DNA of 64,000 nt from [Zimmermannella] faecalis ATCC 13722 (GCF_000381765.1 NZ_KB907075.1:278877-342876); one strand, 5' to 3'. Counted from the first letter of the stretch, positions 18,349 to 25,622 are shown. Translations and numbers: made by a program. The notes: a model not told the origin generated them from the letters alone.

Positions 18349-19328
18349 ACTTCTTCGACATAATTCTCTGGCCCCTGCGGTGGGTGATCGAGCTCATCCT
18401 CGTCGGCGCCCACTCGTTCTGGAGCTTCCTCGGGCTTCCCGCCGACAGCGGCTGGACCTGGGTGCTGTCGGTGCTCGTCATCGTGCTCGTCGTGCGCTCG
18501 GCGATGATTCCGCTCATGGTGCGCCAGATCAAGTCGATGCGCGGCATGATGGAGCTCCAGCCCGAACTGAAGAAGATTCAGGACAAGTACAAGGGCAAGC
18601 GCGACCAGTTCTCGCAGCAGGCGATGCAGCAAGAGACGATGGCGCTCTACAAGCGCCACGGCTCGAGCCCGCTGTCGAGCTGCTGGCCGATGCTCATCCA
18701 GATGCCGATCTTCTTCTCGCTCTACCGAGTGCTGAACGCGGCGAACCACCAGGAGGCCGGCGTCGGCCTCATGAGCCAAGACCACGCTGTGCTGCTCGCG
18801 AACTCCGAGATCTTCGGAGCCCCGCTGAGCTCGATCCTCTCGCAGGCCAACGGCAACACCAACGTCATCATCGTCGCGATCGTGCTGATCGTGCTCATGG
18901 TTGCAACGCAGTTCTTCACGCAGCGCCAGATCACCTCGCAGAACATCTCGGAGGCCGCGAAGGCGTCGCCGATGTTCCGTCAGCAGCAGATGCTCATGTA
19001 CCTGCTCCCGCTCGTCATGGCGGTCTCGGGCATCATGTTCCCGATCGGCGTGATGATCTACTGGTTCCTCACGAACGTGTGGACGACCGGTCAGCAGTGG
19101 TGGACCATCCGCAACATGCCGACCCCCGGTTCCGACGCCTACAAGAAGCGCGTTGAGCGGCTCAAGGAGCGCGGCAAGTGGGAGAACCACCCCGACAACC
19201 CGGCGAACCGCATCGTGCGTGACGGCAAGACCGCGCGCGAGCTCGAGCTCGAGGCACAGGAGAAGAAGTCGCAGCAACGTCAGCAGCCGGTGTCGAAGCA
19301 GCGACAGAAGAAGAAAAAGAAGAAGTAG
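18345..19328 (+). CDS. yidC: membrane protein insertase YidC
   Basis: A 327-residue Oxa1/YidC/Alb3 insertase of the short Gram-positive type. It has about five membrane segments: near 10-30, 38-60, 105-125, 165-190 and 215-245. The conserved core MVRQIKSMRGMMELQPELKK is the coiled cytoplasmic hairpin. It ends in a strongly basic tail (SKQRQKKKKKK) that would contact the ribosome. Translation is coupled to yidD. A terminator lies right after it. Confidence 0.96.
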   Translation: MNFFDIILWPLRWVIELILVGAHSFWSFLGLPADSGWTWVLSVLVIVLVVRSAMIPLMVRQIKSMRGMMELQPELKKIQDKYKGKRDQFSQQAMQQETMALYKRHGSSPLSSCWPMLIQMPIFFSLYRVLNAANHQEAGVGLMSQDHAVLLANSEIFGAPLSSILSQANGNTNVIIVAIVLIVLMVATQFFTQRQITSQNISEAAKASPMFRQQQMLMYLLPLVMAVSGIMFPIGVMIYWFLTNVWTTGQQWWTIRNMPTPGSDAYKKRVERLKERGKWENHPDNPANRIVRDGKTARELELEAQEKKSQQRQQPVSKQRQKKKKKK

Positions 19329-19337
19329 CTGCGGGAT

Positions 19338-19373
19338 GCGGGTGTCGGGTCGGATGACTCGGCACCCGCTTTT
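19338..19373 (+). terminator. intrinsic terminator after yidC
   Basis: Arms GCGGGTGTCG (19338-19347) and CGGCACCCGC (19360-19369), with one G-T pair, are followed by TTTT. It separates yidC from jag. Confidence 0.75.
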
Positions 19374-19440
19374 CGGTCGGGGCGAGGATGACCCGGCGCC
19401 CGGTTACCCACTAATCTGGGATGTTGAGAGAAGGAATGCA

Positions 19441-20037
19441 ATGAGCGCCAACGAGACCACTGAGCACGACCTCGTCGACGACGAGCGTGTGGAGACCGAC
19501 GCCGCCGCGACGCTGGCGACCGAGACCGAGCTTGTCGATGAGACCGACCTTGCCGACGAGTCCGACGACGATGCTGCCGACGACGGCGATCGTGACGAGG
19601 GTGACATCGCGGCCGACTACATCGAAGAGCTGCTCGATATCGCCGACATTGATGGCGACCTCGAGATCGACGTGACTGGTGGGCGCACCTACATTTCGGT
19701 GACGGCCGATGGCGAGAGCAACCTCGAGCGCATTTCGTCGCCCGAGGTGGTCGACGCACTCCAGCAGGTGACCCGTCTCGCCGTGCAGGCCGAGACCGGC
19801 GAGTTCTCACGACTCATCCTCGACATCGGTGGATCGCGGGACGCGCGCCAGCGCGAACTCGAGCAGCTCGTGGATCGGGCCGTCACTCGCATCGAAGAGG
19901 GCGCGGCCACGGCGGCGCTCCCGCCGATGTCGTCGTACGAGCGCAAGCTCGTGCACGACATTGCTGCGGCGCGTGGATACGACTCCGAGAGTGAAGGCGA
20001 GGGTCGCAAGCGCCACACGGTGCTGCGGGCGAAGTAG
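19441..20037 (+). CDS. jag: Jag/KhpB RNA-binding protein
   Basis: A 198-residue protein with an acidic low-complexity N-terminus (1-55, rich in D, E, A), a KH domain (about 60-130: ADYIEELLDIADIDGDLEID onward) and an R3H domain (about 135-195, with SSYERKLVHDIAAARGYDSE and RKRHTVLRAK). KhpB binds RNA together with KhpA and affects cell elongation in Gram-positive bacteria. The N-terminal Jag-N domain of Bacillus is replaced here by the acidic stretch. GAGAAGGA precedes the ATG. Confidence 0.93.
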   Translation: MSANETTEHDLVDDERVETDAAATLATETELVDETDLADESDDDAADDGDRDEGDIAADYIEELLDIADIDGDLEIDVTGGRTYISVTADGESNLERISSPEVVDALQQVTRLAVQAETGEFSRLILDIGGSRDARQRELEQLVDRAVTRIEEGAATAALPPMSSYERKLVHDIAAARGYDSESEGEGRKRHTVLRAK

Positions 20038-20054
20038 TCGTCGAAGTTTTTCGG

Positions 20055-20093
20055 TTCGGGCCGGACACCTTGTGGGTGTTCGGTCCGAATTTG
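20055..20093 (+). terminator. intrinsic terminator after jag
   Basis: Arms at 20055-20069 and 20074-20089 form a stem of about 15 pairs, with two G-T wobbles, around a TTGT loop, followed by TTTGTT. It insulates the parS array from jag transcription. Confidence 0.8.
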
Positions 20094-20406
20094 TTCCCGT
20101 TGGTCGCGAGATCGATTAATGTCGATGTAGGTTGCTAGCGTCGCTGATCTGGATTGTGACGATGCGATCAATGTGGTTGGTGTCGTAATGGTGAGCCCGA
20201 CTTCGGCTTGCTGATGCGGATCTCAGCCGGTTGGGTGCGACGTGCAGCGAGTTGACGTATACCGACACTCATGTAATTACGTTGGTGGAGTTTCAGCCAA
20301 CTCGGTTTTATGCGTCAAATTGGCCAATATGTCGCCACGTGGTCGTTGGCGAGGTCACGGTGATGTGTCACGTGGATCTGAGGCGTTGCCACGGAAGTGT
20401 GCGCGC

Positions 20407-20420
20407 GTTTCACGTGAAAC
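20407..20420. promoter_or_regulatory. parS: parS site 1 (perfect)
   Basis: GTTTCACGTGAAAC, flanked by C and G, giving a 16-base palindrome. First site of the array, 152 bases before site 2. Confidence 0.95.
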
Positions 20421-20558
20421 GAAGGCTACGGAAGTAGGTGGATGGGCGGTCGACTTGCTCCACTCATTGCTGCTTTGCCACGTATTCAACAATGTGAACC
20501 GACGGAGAGTTCGACGTTGGTTGTCGAGCTTGATGCCGTTGTCAATGCAGCTGAACCC

Positions 20559-20572
20559 GTTCCACGTGAAAC
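20559..20572. promoter_or_regulatory. parS: parS site 2 (one mismatch)
   Basis: GTTCCACGTGAAAC. This is the exact mirror of the GTTTCACGTGGAAC variant seen at sites 3, 6 and 11. Confidence 0.85.
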
Positions 20573-20690
20573 ATTGGGTGCTGAGTTTGGCCGGGTTGCT
20601 GTTGCTACGACTCACTCGCTATGAATGAAGGTCGAGACTCTTGCTTCGTGCATGGCGAGAATGGTGCGTTTCTCGGCTGCATCGGGGACT

Positions 20691-20704
20691 GTTTCACGTG
20701 GAAC
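20691..20704. promoter_or_regulatory. parS: parS site 3 (one mismatch)
   Basis: GTTTCACGTGGAAC, A to G at position 11. The following spacer shares GTGAGTCGCGGAGTC with the spacer after site 7. Confidence 0.85.
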
Positions 20705-20823
20705 GACTCGAGGAACGCCAGTGGCGACGCGTCGTTCTCACCAACCATTCGCCGTGATTGTGAGTCGCGGAGTCGACTTTGTGGAATGCGCTAGTGGAGG
20801 GTTCTCCACGCTTCATTGGGCCG

Positions 20824-20837
20824 GTTTCGCGTGAAAC
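20824..20837. promoter_or_regulatory. parS: parS site 4 (one mismatch)
   Basis: GTTTCGCGTGAAAC. Followed by GAGTCGAG and GCAGAGACGT, like the units of sites 6 and 8. Confidence 0.85.
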
Positions 20838-20974
20838 GAGTCGAGAGGAGCTTTGCAGAGACGTGTCGCTGTCATTAATCGGTTCGCACGAACTGGTGAG
20901 CTCCACTGCTATCGGGAACCGCTGTTCGTGTGTTTAGGACGGTAGCTCCGTGGAGAGGGTTTTGCGTACACCGG

Positions 20975-20988
20975 GTTTCACGTGAAAC
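20975..20988. promoter_or_regulatory. parS: parS site 5 (perfect)
   Basis: GTTTCACGTGAAAC followed by GCGGC, the second unit type of the dimeric repeat. Confidence 0.95.
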
Positions 20989-21099
20989 GCGGCACACGGA
21001 ATTCGGCAGAGATGGTGTTCTCTCCATCTACTCGTAATGGATGTCAGTCACGGGGCGAGCATCGTCGGAGTGGTGCGTTCTTCTCTTTGATCCGGATTG

Positions 21100-21113
21100 G
21101 TTTCACGTGGAAC
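21100..21113. promoter_or_regulatory. parS: parS site 6 (one mismatch)
   Basis: GTTTCACGTGGAAC followed by GAGACGAG, first unit type of the dimeric repeat. Confidence 0.85.
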
Positions 21114-21248
21114 GAGACGAGCGGTGGCCAGTAGAGACGTCTCCTCCTCACCGACTCATCGCAATGATCGTGTGAGTCTCTTTGATGTTGGGTATTGCTG
21201 TTCGGCGGTGTGCCGGCAACTCCATGGCGGACTTGTTGCGTGCTTTTC

Positions 21249-21262
21249 GTTTCACGTGAAAC
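21249..21262. promoter_or_regulatory. parS: parS site 7 (perfect)
   Basis: GTTTCACGTGAAAC followed by GCGGCCAACGGGATTC, close to the context of site 5. Confidence 0.95.
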
Positions 21263-21380
21263 GCGGCCAACGGGATTCCGTAGGAGCGTAGTGCTCGACT
21301 TCTAGTCGCGATGGTTGTGAGTCGCGGAGTCTGCTGCCTGGATTGTGAGAGCCGGGTGTTCTCCAGCCTCAAGCGGGTTG

Positions 21381-21394
21381 GTTACACGTGGAAC
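21381..21394. promoter_or_regulatory. parS: parS site 8 (two mismatches)
   Basis: GTTACACGTGGAAC, the most diverged site counted. Its context (GAGTCGAGACGAG, then GCAGAGACTTCTCGC) matches sites 4 and 6. Confidence 0.65.
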
Positions 21395-21532
21395 GAGTCG
21401 AGACGAGGTCTGCAGAGACTTCTCGCTCTCACCAGCCTGTGATTATGAACGTCCTGGCGTGATTGCGGCAGGGAATTACTCTCATAGGCAGGATGCCTCC
21501 AGGTCCCTGCGAAACACGGTTGGGGATCTCGT

Positions 21533-21546
21533 GTTTCACGTGAAAC
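21533..21546. promoter_or_regulatory. parS: parS site 9 (perfect)
   Basis: GTTTCACGTGAAAC followed by GCAGCCGCCGG, second unit type. Confidence 0.95.
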
Positions 21547-21682
21547 GCAGCCGCCGGCGACCGGTAGAAGTGTCGTTCTCGTCACCTAGACGCAATTTGA
21601 CTGTGGGCCCCACTGCTGCCGGCCATTGAGCTTCAGGAGATGCCTTTATACAAGCTCGTGAGGCACTCGTTGTGGCCGTCCC

Positions 21683-21696
21683 GTTTCACGTGAAAC
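21683..21696. promoter_or_regulatory. parS: parS site 10 (perfect)
   Basis: GTTTCACGTGAAAC, 150 bases after site 9, with a spacer unlike its neighbours. Confidence 0.95.
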
Positions 21697-21841
21697 GAAG
21701 CCACTGAAGCTACGCAAACGCATGGTTCTTGGCTCATTGGCTCCAGTCGGATGAGCCCCTCACCCTTGGGAGGTGGGTCGGGTGGGTCGGTGCGCGAACC
21801 TGATTCCGAGAGTCTCGACCTCGCTCGCGATCCGCGGCGGT

Positions 21842-21855
21842 GTTTCACGTGGAAC
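21842..21855. promoter_or_regulatory. parS: parS site 11 (one mismatch)
   Basis: GTTTCACGTGGAAC, same variant as sites 3 and 6. Confidence 0.85.
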
Positions 21856-21993
21856 CGGGCCACAAGTAGTTCACCTACCGTCAGACATGCTCTACGTCAG
21901 TGAGCAGCCTTCCGTTGTCCCCACGATCGTTCGCTGCTCGTGTGAGGAGAATGCCCTTCACAGCCACATCCTCAAGTTTGGCGAGATGGATGT

Positions 21994-22007
21994 GTTCCAC
22001 GTGAAAC
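21994..22007. promoter_or_regulatory. parS: parS site 12 (one mismatch)
   Basis: GTTCCACGTGAAAC. First site of the roughly 151-base tandem block; GGTTCAGTTGGGTG precedes the next site. Confidence 0.85.
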
Positions 22008-22144
22008 CGAGCGAATCACGTTCGGCCGACTATCTATTGCGCGGTGCCCCATCGAGAGGTGCGCGAGGGTCAGGTGAGCGTGGGCAGCTTGTCTGCGCAT
22101 GCCGGGACCTACGTGCGTCTGGTTCAGTTGGGTGACTTGGATGT

Positions 22145-22158
22145 GTTTCACGTGAAAC
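22145..22158. promoter_or_regulatory. parS: parS site 13 (perfect)
   Basis: GTTTCACGTGAAAC followed by TGAGGCAAGCAGTGGC, shared with sites 15 and 16. Confidence 0.95.
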
Positions 22159-22296
22159 TGAGGCAAGCAGTGGCGACAGACATCTTGCGGCACTGTGTCC
22201 ACACGAGAGCAGGGAGAGGAGCACGCCAGCGTGACGTGACGGTCTGTGTACGCTGCACCTCCGTGCGCCCCTGGTTCGGTTGAACGTGGTGGATGT

Positions 22297-22310
22297 GTTT
22301 CACGTGAAAT
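22297..22310. promoter_or_regulatory. parS: parS site 14 (one mismatch)
   Basis: GTTTCACGTGAAAT; the change is in the last base. Confidence 0.85.
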
Positions 22311-22447
22311 CGAGTCAACCAGGGATGTCGGACAACTTGCGGCACTGCGCCCAAGCGAGAGTTGGGCGAGGAGCACACCAGTGTGACGTGACGGCTTCCG
22401 TTCGATGGCATCCGTGCGCCCCTGGTTCGGTTGGGCGAGGTGGATGT

Positions 22448-22461
22448 GTTTCACGTGAAAC
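22448..22461. promoter_or_regulatory. parS: parS site 15 (perfect)
   Basis: GTTTCACGTGAAAC followed by CGAGGCAAGCAGTGGC. Confidence 0.95.
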
Positions 22462-22598
22462 CGAGGCAAGCAGTGGCCATAGAGATTCTGCGGCACTGCG
22501 TCCAAGCGAGAGTTGGGCGCGTACCACGTCAACGTGACCTGACGGTTTGCGGTGGTTGACATCCGCGCGCCCCTGGTTCGGTTCGGCGAGGTGGTCAC

Positions 22599-22612
22599 GT
22601 TTCACGTGAAAC
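22599..22612. promoter_or_regulatory. parS: parS site 16 (perfect)
   Basis: GTTTCACGTGAAAC followed by AGGGGCAAGCAGTGGC, exactly 151 bases after site 15. Confidence 0.95.
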
Positions 22613-22748
22613 AGGGGCAAGCAGTGGCGCTAGACAACTTGCGGCACTCTCCCAAGCGAGAGTTGAGCGAGTGGCGCGTCGGCGTGACGCGACGGCTTGC
22701 GTTCGTTGGCGTCCGTGCGCCCCTGGTTCAGTTGAGCGAGGCGGTCAC

Positions 22749-22762
22749 GATTCACGTGAAAC
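22749..22762. promoter_or_regulatory. parS: parS site 17 (one mismatch)
   Basis: GATTCACGTGAAAC followed by CGAGGCAACCAGG, as after site 14. Confidence 0.85.
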
Positions 22763-22896
22763 CGAGGCAACCAGGATCTGCAGACATCTCGCAGCTGTGC
22801 GATCCAGGGGCGGTTCAATGAGTGCCAGGTCAGAGTGAGGCGGGGCTGCGCGTGTCGGGAGTCGCCCTCCCCGGGCAATCTGATTGACACGGTGGC

Positions 22897-22910
22897 GTTT
22901 CACGTGAAAC
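22897..22910. promoter_or_regulatory. parS: parS site 18 (perfect)
   Basis: GTTTCACGTGAAAC; spacer no longer resembles the tandem block, yet the 148-base distance is kept. Confidence 0.95.
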
Positions 22911-23049
22911 GGGCCTTTGTCATCTGCGGGCGTGACGTCTTGCCACGTGAGTCGGTCACGCTTTCTGAGTCCCTCATGAGCGAGAGAGGTGACCGTCCTC
23001 GTCAGCCCGGCGCCGCGAGTACCGTGCAGTGGGGAATGACGCTGCACGT

Positions 23050-23063
23050 GTTTCATGTGAAAC
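23050..23063. promoter_or_regulatory. parS: parS site 19 (one mismatch)
   Basis: GTTTCATGTGAAAC; the change falls in the central CACGTG. Confidence 0.8.
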
Positions 23064-23199
23064 GCGGCTTAACGGGTAGGGAGGCGCAGTACGTCACTGC
23101 GTCAGCTACTGCGGTGGCCATGACCTTCACTGTTGGCAAGTGATGTTGTTTCTCGGGATGGCATTTCGGGCTCCCCGCTCTCTGGTTGGCAGTCACAGC

Positions 23200-23213
23200 G
23201 TTTCACGTGAAAC
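23200..23213. promoter_or_regulatory. parS: parS site 20 (perfect, extended palindrome)
   Basis: GTTTCACGTGAAAC within a perfect 22-base palindrome, 23196-23217, flanks CAGC and GCTG. It is the most symmetric site of the array. Confidence 0.95.
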
Positions 23214-23434
23214 GCTGCCTGGTTAGGAGTCATGCAAGCGCCGCAGGTAGGCACTGCAAGCATGTGCACGCGCGGTGGAGTACGCGAGTGCTTATCCGTA
23301 TGCAATGACCGGCATTGCATTGGTCGTTGATTTCGCGCCGCACTCCGATCCGTCCGGACTGGCGAACCCCACTTCCCACGTTCCCCACGGAAGTTCGACG
23401 GGGCGCCAAGTACTGGTCTCCGAGCGCCGGGGCC

Positions 23435-23448
23435 GTTTCAGGTGAAAC
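23435..23448. promoter_or_regulatory. parS: parS site 21 (one mismatch)
   Basis: GTTTCAGGTGAAAC; the centre is CAGGTG. Spacing changes here from about 150 to about 230 bases. Confidence 0.7.
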
Positions 23449-23657
23449 GACGTCAGATGCCGCTATGCGCGGCCGACCGGAACCGACTACTTCGACGGTG
23501 GCTCCTCCCTGCTCAGCTCCATGGAGCGTGAAGTCGACGGCAGCGATCCACCTGCGGGCAGATTGATCGTTGGCGATGGGGCGGGTCGAGCAAGCGGTCA
23601 TCCTCCGGAGCGCAATGGCGACGCGGAGGCGAGATTGTGGCATCCCATACGAGCACC

Positions 23658-23671
23658 GTTTCACGTGAAAC
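23658..23671. promoter_or_regulatory. parS: parS site 22 (perfect)
   Basis: GTTTCACGTGAAAC flanked by C and G. Confidence 0.95.
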
Positions 23672-23893
23672 GGCGTGAATGTGCCGATCGGCGACGGCAA
23701 CCAACCCTGGTTAGTGCATCAGATGAATTGACGAGCGCACGCACTCGCGACGCTAGCTTGAGTGAACGCAACCGCGTACGAAAAACGATGTTGACCAGGA
23801 CTTTAATCATATGAAAGCCGAAAGCAGCGGTCCGCAGCTCCCTCCGCTCCTCGACACGACCTCACCGCGCTCTCAACGGCACCCCGACCCCAC

Positions 23894-23907
23894 GTTTCAC
23901 GTGAAAC
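23894..23907. promoter_or_regulatory. parS: parS site 23 (perfect, in the rsmG leader)
   Basis: GTTTCACGTGAAAC, ending 28 bases before the rsmG ATG. ParB bound here could affect rsmG-parAB expression. Confidence 0.95.
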
Positions 23908-23935
23908 AATTGCAAAGAAGGAAAGGACTTCGAGG

Positions 23936-24616
23936 ATGAGTGGACCCACGGCAATGCCGGATCCAGTGACGAGCGTCGATCTTGGCGAGGAAACCGTCGA
24001 GGTGGAACCGCGCCCAGCGGTCGCCGAACAGATCTTTGGTGACCGGCTACCGCTCGCGCAGGCGTACGCAAACGCCCTCGCGACCGACGGCGAGACCCTC
24101 GGCCTGCTCGGCCCCCTCGAGTATCCCCGCCTCTGGACGCGCCATGTCGTGAACTCGGCGCTCATCGCCCCGCTGCTGAACGGCAACGTAGGCGACGTCG
24201 GCTCTGGTGCCGGCCTTCCGGGCATCCCGCTCGCAATCGCCCGCCCCGACGTGCAGTTCACACTCATCGAGCCGATGGAGCGACGACACACCTGGCTCAC
24301 CGAACAGGTCGCCGCCCTCGGGCTCGAGAACGTCACGCCTCTGCGCGCCCGCGCCGAAGACCTCGCCGATACGCACACGTTCGACCAGGTCACCGCTCGC
24401 GCCGTCGCCGCGCTGAGCAAGCTCATCCCGATCACTGCCCCCCTCGTTCGCTACGAGGGCGAGCTCGTGCTGCTCAAGGGACGCTCGGCTGAGGCGGAGA
24501 TCCAGAAGGCGGCAAAGGTGATCCGCAAGTTCCAACTCACCGACATCCGCGTCGAAGAGGTCGGCCTCGACCTCGACACCGAATCGACCCGCGTCGTGCG
24601 GGCAACCGTCGCGTAG
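23936..24616 (+). CDS. rsmG: 16S rRNA (guanine-N7)-methyltransferase RsmG
   Basis: A 226-residue SAM-dependent methyltransferase (GidB) that modifies 16S rRNA in the 530 loop. The SAM motif DVGSGAGLPGIPLAIA is at 87-102. Other family motifs are WTRHVVNSALIAPL, ARAEDL and VTARAVAALSKL. The N-terminal 25 residues are an acidic, lineage-specific extension. AAAGGA lies nine bases before the ATG. The leader includes the last parS site. It heads the rsmG-parA-parB run found in most bacteria. Confidence 0.96.
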   Translation: MSGPTAMPDPVTSVDLGEETVEVEPRPAVAEQIFGDRLPLAQAYANALATDGETLGLLGPLEYPRLWTRHVVNSALIAPLLNGNVGDVGSGAGLPGIPLAIARPDVQFTLIEPMERRHTWLTEQVAALGLENVTPLRARAEDLADTHTFDQVTARAVAALSKLIPITAPLVRYEGELVLLKGRSAEAEIQKAAKVIRKFQLTDIRVEEVGLDLDTESTRVVRATVA

Positions 24617-24621
24617 GCGAG

Positions 24622-24630
24622 TTATCCACA
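24622..24630 (+). promoter_or_regulatory. single DnaA box before parA
   Basis: TTATCCACA, a perfect DnaA box four bases after the rsmG stop and 102 bases before the parA start. It could link parAB expression to DnaA, but a single box is weak evidence. Confidence 0.45.
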
Positions 24631-24731
24631 ACTCCGACGGGCCTCCCTGCTCATGTCGGGACCGTGGGCGACAATAGATCGTCCGAGACCGCTCCGTTCG
24701 GTTGAAGCAATGGCGAAGGGACCACACCTCT

Positions 24732-25622
24732 ATGAGCGATGCGTTCGACTCACCGATCGCGCGGCAGATTGCCGCACTGAACGCGAAGAAGCGCGCACTC
24801 AAGACGGTCTCCACGCCAAAGCCCGAATCGACCCGAGTCTTCACGGTCTCGAACCAGAAGGGTGGCGTTGGGAAGACGACGACTACGGTGAACATCGCGG
24901 CGGCCCTCGCGCAGGCCGGCCTGCGCGTGCTCGTGATCGACATCGATCCGCAGGGCAACGCATCGACAGCGCTAAATATTGATCGATATGGTGACGCAAC
25001 GGGCACGTACGAGGTGCTCATCGACGGCGTCCCCCTCGCCGACGTCGTGCAGGACTCGCCCGACATTAAGGGCCTGTCATGCTGCCCCGCGACGCTCAAC
25101 CTCGCCGGCGCTGAGATCGAGCTCGTCGACGTACCGAACCGCGAGACGCGACTGCGCGCATCCCTCACCGAATACCTCGAGGAGCGCGAACGAGCCGGCG
25201 ACCGCTACGACTACGTCTTCATCGACTGCCCACCCTCGCTCGGCCTGCTCACCATGAACGCCTTCGCTGCGGCGAAAGAGGTGCTCATCCCGATTCAGGG
25301 TGAGTATTACGCCCTCGAGGGCCTCAGCCAGCTGCTTAACTCGATTAACCGCCTGCGCGAGTACCTCAACCCGCACCTCACGGTCAGCGCGATCCTCATG
25401 ACGATGTTCGACCGTCGCACCAACCTCTCGCGCGAGGTCGCCGACGAGGTTCGCGAGCACTTCCCACAGCAGACCCTCACGACCGTCATCCCACGGTCGG
25501 TGCGCATCTCTGAGGCCCCGAGCTACAGCCAAACCATCATCACCTACGACCCCGAGGGCAGCGGCGCGGTGGCCTACCGCGAGGCGGCCAACGAGCTCGC
25601 AAATCAAGGAGCGAAACGCTAA
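24732..25622 (+). CDS. parA: chromosome partitioning ATPase ParA
   Basis: A 296-residue MinD/ParA ATPase. The deviant Walker A KGGVGKTTT is at 43-51, followed by VIDIDPQGNAST (Walker A') and FIDCPPSLGLLT (Walker B). ATP-bound ParA dimers coat the nucleoid and pull ParB-parS complexes. The 35-residue N-terminal extension before the fold is basic. I chose the ATG at 24732 with GAAGGGA upstream; a TTG at 24702 would add ten residues. The stop overlaps the parB start by one base. Confidence 0.96.
   Translation: MSDAFDSPIARQIAALNAKKRALKTVSTPKPESTRVFTVSNQKGGVGKTTTTVNIAAALAQAGLRVLVIDIDPQGNASTALNIDRYGDATGTYEVLIDGVPLADVVQDSPDIKGLSCCPATLNLAGAEIELVDVPNRETRLRASLTEYLEERERAGDRYDYVFIDCPPSLGLLTMNAFAAAKEVLIPIQGEYYALEGLSQLLNSINRLREYLNPHLTVSAILMTMFDRRTNLSREVADEVREHFPQQTLTTVIPRSVRISEAPSYSQTIITYDPEGSGAVAYREAANELANQGAKR

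Larger units (their letters stand above)
20824..21682. repeat. dimeric higher-order repeat carrying parS sites 4-9
   Basis: Two unit types alternate. Units starting at 20824, 21100 and 21381 read AACGAG(T/A)CGAG after the site and share GCAGAGAC or AGTAGAGAC further on. Units at 20975, 21249 and 21533 read AACGC(G/A)GC. The dimer period is about 276-284 bases (20824-21100-21381 and 20975-21249-21533). The copies are well diverged outside parS. Confidence 0.65.
21994..22762. repeat. tandem repeat of about 151 bases carrying parS sites 12-17
   Basis: Five consecutive units of 151, 152, 151, 151 and 150 bases. Each has parS, then a GAGGCAA(G/C)CAG block, TTGCGGCACT, CAAGCGAGAGTTG, CGTGACG(T/C)GACGG and finally GCGCCCCTGGTTCGGTTG, with scattered substitutions. 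The first unit (21994) is the most diverged. Confidence 0.85.
20407..23907. repeat. parS: array of 23 parS sites (chromosomal centromere)
   Basis: Twenty-three copies of the 14-base ParB target: 12 perfect, 10 with one mismatch and one with two. Start-to-start distances from left to right are 152, 132, 133, 151, 125, 149, 132, 152, 150, 159, 152, 151, 152, 151, 151, 150, 148, 153, 150, 235, 223 and 236. ParB clamps load at parS using CTP, spread, and recruit ParA and SMC to move the origin. The array lies 29 bases before rsmG and less than 1 kb before parA-parB. I saw no other good site in the window. Confidence 0.97.
20038..23935. other. 3.9-kb region without convincing genes, carrying the parS centromere array
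   Basis: Between the jag stop and the rsmG start no frame looks like a real gene. The open frames present repeat VSRET or FHVKH, which are translations of the parS palindrome. Base composition is visibly lower in G+C than the genes (35 of 60 in line 21301-21360). The region holds a terminator, at least 23 parS sites from 20407 to 23907, and the tandem repeats that carry them. The 300 bases before the first site (20100-20400) have a degenerate site at 20375 and a TTGACG at 20252; nothing else was recognised. Confidence 0.9.

Noticed and set aside
20375..20388. Additional parS site before site 1
   Set aside because: GTGTCACGTGGATC has three mismatches, more than any accepted copy. It could be a decayed site but was not counted.
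20242..23814. Numerous open frames of 60-208 codons inside the parS region on both strands
   Set aside because: Their apparent repeats VSRET and FHVKH are just parS read in two frames. They overlap one another on opposite strands, lack family resemblance and consistent ribosome sites, and occur because tandem repeats keep frames open.
20407..23907. CRISPR array
   Set aside because: Regular spacing suggested it, but the repeat is only 14 bases and palindromic, gaps are about 137 bases and themselves repetitive, and no cas genes are present. The sequence is the known ParB target.
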